Assembly: GCA_011524425.1 (NCBI GenBank) | Contig: WTKI01000146.1 | Span: 1 to 7,597, forward strand | Origin: Altererythrobacter sp. | GTDB taxonomy: Bacteria > Pseudomonadota > Alphaproteobacteria > Sphingomonadales > Sphingomonadaceae | DNA: 7,597 nucleotides | Direction: 5' to 3' | In this document: positions 5,196-7,597 of the stretch, in pieces | Numbering within the stretch: position 1 is the stretch's first letter | How the letters are laid out: the number at the start of each line of letters is the position of its first letter | Made by a program: the position numbers and the translations under genes | Notes under the pieces: model-generated | Databases searched by the model: none | The model's input: only the letters and a program-made list of their open reading frames with translations | What the model was told of the DNA's origin: nothing

Positions 5196-6554
5196 TCACT
5201 TGAAAGCGCGAATTCGGCCATTGTCATCCAGCACGTAAAGCATGCCGTTTGCAACAACTGGAGGCAGGCTCACAGCTTCATCGAGATCGCGATAGAGCGC
5301 AGCGGACCCTTCCCCTGTGCTGACTTTGTAAAGCGCACCGCGCGAGCTGGCGACCCACAGATTGCTCCCGGCAAGAACAGGACCCGTCCAGAAGATCGGT
5401 CCTTCACGATCTTCTTCATCCTTGTATTGCTGGAGCTGGGAAATCCAGCGAACCTTACCGCTCGAGCGCGCAATCGCCAGCAAGCGCGCATCATCGGTCA
5501 ATGTGAAGATCCACTCGCCCGCGATCGCTGGTGTAGAAATCCCTGCAAGATTGAGTTCCCAAATTCGCTGGCCCGTCACAAGCTCGTAGGCAGCCATCCG
5601 GCCGCCCTGCCCCAACGCATAGACACGGCCGGAATCAATAATCGGATCGGCATCAATATCCGTGAGCGATCCGACTTCCGTTGAAATTGATGTGCGCGCC
5701 AAAGCATCAGCCCATAGCACCCGGCCATTCTCGTAACGGTAAGCGGAGAGCTCGCCAGAGGAATAGCCGGCCAAAACAGTACCTTGCCCTGCTGCCGGTG
5801 CGGCCACGCCAAACACACCAGCTTGCGTGGTGGAGCCCGACTCTTGCCAGATTTGCTCGCCTGTATTGGCATCGAGCGAGAAGATTTGATTGTCCTGCGT
5901 CATCACAAAGACCTGCCCGAACGCAATGGTGGGTGAACCGCGCAGTGGCCCAGCCGGTTGAACTTTCCATTCCTCGAGACCCGTCTCCGCGTTCAGCGCA
6001 ATCACTTCACCAACGCCATTGGTCGCGTAGACACGACCAGCTGAAATGCTGGCACCGCCGCCGAAAGCTGCGTTCTCCAGCTTGCCGTCGAGCTGCATGC
6101 GATAGGTCCAGCGCCGCGCGCCGCTCTCTGCATCGAGTGCATGGACAATCCCGTCAGTGCCAACCGCAACCAGCAAGCCATTGCTGACCACCGGAGATGC
6201 AGCGAGGCGACGCCGCTCGTTCGAACCGGATATCTGAGCAGACCAGACCTGCGATGGATTATCTGCAAGCGCTAAATGCCCATAGGATTTGCTCGCGGTT
6301 CCGCCGACTTGCGCCCATTCCGCATTGGTTTGAGCAGGCGGCAACACAACTGTGACATTGGCAAGATCAGGAGAAACCTTCGCACCGCTCTCAATGCGCG
6401 ACAAAATCGGCATGCGCTCTCCGACGGTAGGAGTGGCTTTCTTGTCTCCGCCGCCAAACAATCCCCCACCACATCCAGCCAACGCAGCGCTGGCCAACGC
6501 AATGATGGTCGCCTGAGCTACAAATTTACGCGTATACTTCACAGTGTTCATCAT
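5196..6554 (-). CDS. bamB: Outer membrane protein assembly lipoprotein BamB
   Basis: BamB is the beta-propeller lipoprotein of the BAM complex, anchored in the inner leaflet of the outer membrane, where it helps BamA fold outer-membrane barrels. The 452-residue product has a lipoprotein signal peptide with positive residues at 6-10, a hydrophobic stretch at 11-24 and the lipobox LAGC (25-28). Cys28 is the lipidation site and glycine follows it, consistent with outer-membrane sorting. From about 75 to the end there are repeated propeller blades of the PQQ type, for example ALDAESGARRW (139-149), ALNAETGLEEW (186-196), SLDANTGEQIW (226-236), AYRYENGRVLW (271-281), AYELVTGQRIW (322-332) and AIARSSGKVRW (360-370). 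It is longer than E. coli BamB (about 390). I chose the ATG at 6552-6554, which gives a normal signal peptide; the ATG at 6549-6551 is equally possible. It follows the YfgM-like gene by 41 bases. Confidence 0.94.
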   Translation of the reverse strand: MMNTVKYTRKFVAQATIIALASAALAGCGGGLFGGGDKKATPTVGERMPILSRIESGAKVSPDLANVTVVLPPAQTNAEWAQVGGTASKSYGHLALADNPSQVWSAQISGSNERRRLAASPVVSNGLLVAVGTDGIVHALDAESGARRWTYRMQLDGKLENAAFGGGASISAGRVYATNGVGEVIALNAETGLEEWKVQPAGPLRGSPTIAFGQVFVMTQDNQIFSLDANTGEQIWQESGSTTQAGVFGVAAPAAGQGTVLAGYSSGELSAYRYENGRVLWADALARTSISTEVGSLTDIDADPIIDSGRVYALGQGGRMAAYELVTGQRIWELNLAGISTPAIAGEWIFTLTDDARLLAIARSSGKVRWISQLQQYKDEEDREGPIFWTGPVLAGSNLWVASSRGALYKVSTGEGSAALYRDLDEAVSLPPVVANGMLYVLDDNGRIRAFK

Positions 6555-6595
6555 CCCATTATCTCTGGAACCACGGCCGTCCTGCACCCTGCAGC

Positions 6596-7387
6596 TTACA
6601 GCCCTGCTCCAGCATTCCCCTCGCCAGCCGGAGCAATGCCTTGCTCCTCCAACAGCTCTTCAACATCTTCGATCGCATCAACGCCTAAAAGCCCCGCTAG
6701 TTGACGCGCACGTGCACGCAAGCTTTCAGGCACATCTTCCGACTTGGCGATCTCGCCTAAAATTGTTCCAGCCTGTGCGCGATCGCCATTTTCGAGATGG
6801 GCAAGCGCGACAAGTTCACCTGCGCTTCCGAACCAGGCATTGCCTGGCACGGCGAGCGGGCTAAGAGTGTCAATCACATCTGAAGGCTCTCGTTCATCAA
6901 AGGTCAGAGCCACTTCGCGAATTCGGGCAAGATTGCGCAGCGCTTCGGGCGCTTCTGCGTCATTGGCAACTCCAGCATAGATGCCGGCTGCCTCAGCCCC
7001 GCGTCCTTGCTCGATAGCGACTGTGGCTCGTGCCATTTCTGCCAACACGCCAGCGCCCCGCTCACTGCTTTCAGACAAAGCAGCTGCAGCTTCGTCAGCC
7101 TGCGCAAGATTGCCTGCATCCAACTGGTCTATAACAGAAACCAGCTGTTCGGATTCCGCTTCCATCGCGGCTTCCTGCTGGTTCTGCCAAAACAGAAAGC
7201 CACCAAATGCGGCGAGCCCGAGCGCCACAACTGAAACCAGAGGCACGCCAAATTTTTTAGCAAACTCTTGATAATCGTCCTGACGAACAGCATCGTCGAT
7301 CTCGCGCAGCAAGACTTCATCCGCTGCATCAATCTTGTCCGGCTTCTGGTCAGGATCAGCTTTGTTTTTTGACGGTAACAGAGCCAC
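6596..7387 (-). CDS. YfgM/TPR-21-like membrane-anchored tetratricopeptide-type protein
   Basis: The 263-residue product has a charged cytoplasmic N-terminus (1-46, with EVLLREIDDAVRQDDY at 24-39), one membrane helix (about 48-67, VPLVSVVALGLAAFGGFLFW), and an alanine-rich helical periplasmic part with degenerate TPR-like helices to about 235, then an acidic tail. This is the architecture of YfgM, which in E. coli works with the SecYEG translocon and periplasmic chaperones; the gene beside bamB fits. The start is placed at the GTG 7385-7387, giving MALLPSKNK. AAGGA lies 12 bases upstream, rather far. A TTG at 7406-7408 would add seven residues. It is probably co-transcribed with bamB. Sequence similarity within this family is low, so the assignment rests on architecture and neighbourhood. 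Confidence 0.85.
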   Translation of the reverse strand: MALLPSKNKADPDQKPDKIDAADEVLLREIDDAVRQDDYQEFAKKFGVPLVSVVALGLAAFGGFLFWQNQQEAAMEAESEQLVSVIDQLDAGNLAQADEAAAALSESSERGAGVLAEMARATVAIEQGRGAEAAGIYAGVANDAEAPEALRNLARIREVALTFDEREPSDVIDTLSPLAVPGNAWFGSAGELVALAHLENGDRAQAGTILGEIAKSEDVPESLRARARQLAGLLGVDAIEDVEELLEEQGIAPAGEGNAGAGL

Positions 7388-7575
7388 GTTGAGGCGTTTT
7401 CCTTGCAAACTTCAATTGATATCAGGCGGCTTTAGAAGGGCTAAAGCCGCTCCGCAATGGCGAGAAGAACCTGTCCCCCGTCACTTGAACGAGAAATGAA
7501 GCAGTTTGGCTTTTCAAAACCGCTATTTACTGCCTGATTTCAGCCTTCAAAGCGCTGGCATAAAGACGTCTGTAT
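7388..7575. other. Upstream region of the yfgM-bamB unit, with no complete gene
   Basis: This stretch should contain the promoter of the yfgM-bamB pair, but no convincing -35/-10 pair is visible. A strong hairpin sits at 7426-7450 (listed separately). On the minus strand a frame open from the edge ends at TAA 7527-7529 with the residues YRRLYASALKAEIRQ, which could be the C-terminus of an upstream gene cut by the end of the genomic sequence. A second minus-strand frame of 32 codons between stops ends at TAG 7441-7443 but has no start codon. Neither can be assigned. Confidence 0.3.
7426..7450 (-). promoter_or_regulatory. Perfect 10-bp-stem hairpin upstream of the yfgM-like gene
   Basis: GCGGCTTTAG (7426-7435) and CTAAAGCCGC (7441-7450) are perfect inverted arms around a 5-base loop. 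The structure ends 38 bases before the chosen GTG start. There is no T-run on either strand after it, so it is not a canonical intrinsic terminator. It could be a U-less terminator or 3' stabiliser of an upstream minus-strand gene, a leader hairpin of yfgM-bamB, or an operator. Confidence 0.5.
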
Positions 7576-7597
7576 CTGTCTCTTATACACATCTCCG
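7576..7597. other. Nextera/Tn5 mosaic-end adapter remnant (non-genomic)
   Basis: CTGTCTCTTATACACATCT (7576-7594) is exactly the reverse complement of the 19-base Tn5 mosaic end used in tagmentation libraries. The following CCG (7595-7597) continues the read-2 side Nextera adapter. It lies at the very end of the window, as expected for untrimmed adapter read-through at a contig end. Genomic sequence therefore ends at about 7575. It should not be read as a natural transposon end. Confidence 0.97.

Noticed and set aside
6555..6587. GTG start for BamB
   Set aside because: It would add 11 charged residues before a normal lipoprotein signal peptide and has only a weak ribosome-binding site.
7457..7537. 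A 26-codon plus-strand frame starting with ATG
   Set aside because: Very short, no ribosome-binding site and no recognisable sequence.
7576..7594. A natural Tn5-like transposon end
   Set aside because: The hyperactive mosaic end is an engineered sequence; with CCG after it at the contig edge it is a library adapter.

Overview
The window looks like a chromosomal segment from an alphaproteobacterium, most likely of the order Sphingomonadales and plausibly the Erythrobacter group. The basis is the protein sequences themselves: a plant-type (class II) glutamate-cysteine ligase very close to the chloroplast enzyme, a 300-residue UbiA, a long BamB lipoprotein preceded by a membrane-anchored YfgM-like protein, and moderately high GC. 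The taxonomic call is an inference from memory. All eight complete genes appear intact, without frameshifts.

Layout from left to right. Bases 1-102 hold no assignable gene. At 103-543 (minus) lies soxR, the [2Fe-2S] redox sensor. It is divergent from a VOC/glyoxalase-fold gene at 677-1060 (plus), and the gap between them contains a near-textbook SoxR box (575-592) set in a soxS-like promoter. Converging on the VOC gene is an SRAP/YedK-type abasic-site protein gene (1094-1720, minus). Its ribosome-binding site overlaps the stop codon of ubiA (1733-2635, minus), so ubiA and SRAP are probably one transcript. Only 39 bases separate ubiA from the divergent rsmE (2675-3442, plus). rsmE is followed on the same strand by gshA (3485-4855) and a small ABM-domain monooxygenase-like gene (4869-5171). 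This plus-strand run meets the minus-strand pair yfgM-like (6596-7387) and bamB (5196-6554) tail to tail across 24 bases. The last 22 bases (7576-7597) are not genomic: they match the Nextera/Tn5 mosaic-end adapter, so the window ends at a sequencing-library boundary.

Functionally the left part has a redox and quinone theme: SoxR with its probable target, abasic-site repair, ubiquinone side-chain attachment, glutathione synthesis and a putative quinol-type monooxygenase. The right part serves outer-membrane protein assembly. Most of this is housekeeping, and I see no mobile element, CRISPR array, RNA gene or clearly novel multi-gene system. The points most worth following up are the SoxR-VOC regulatory unit, a hairpin over the gshA ribosome-binding site, the conserved redox cysteine pair in GshA, a 10-bp-stem hairpin upstream of the yfgM-bamB pair, and the adapter remnant.
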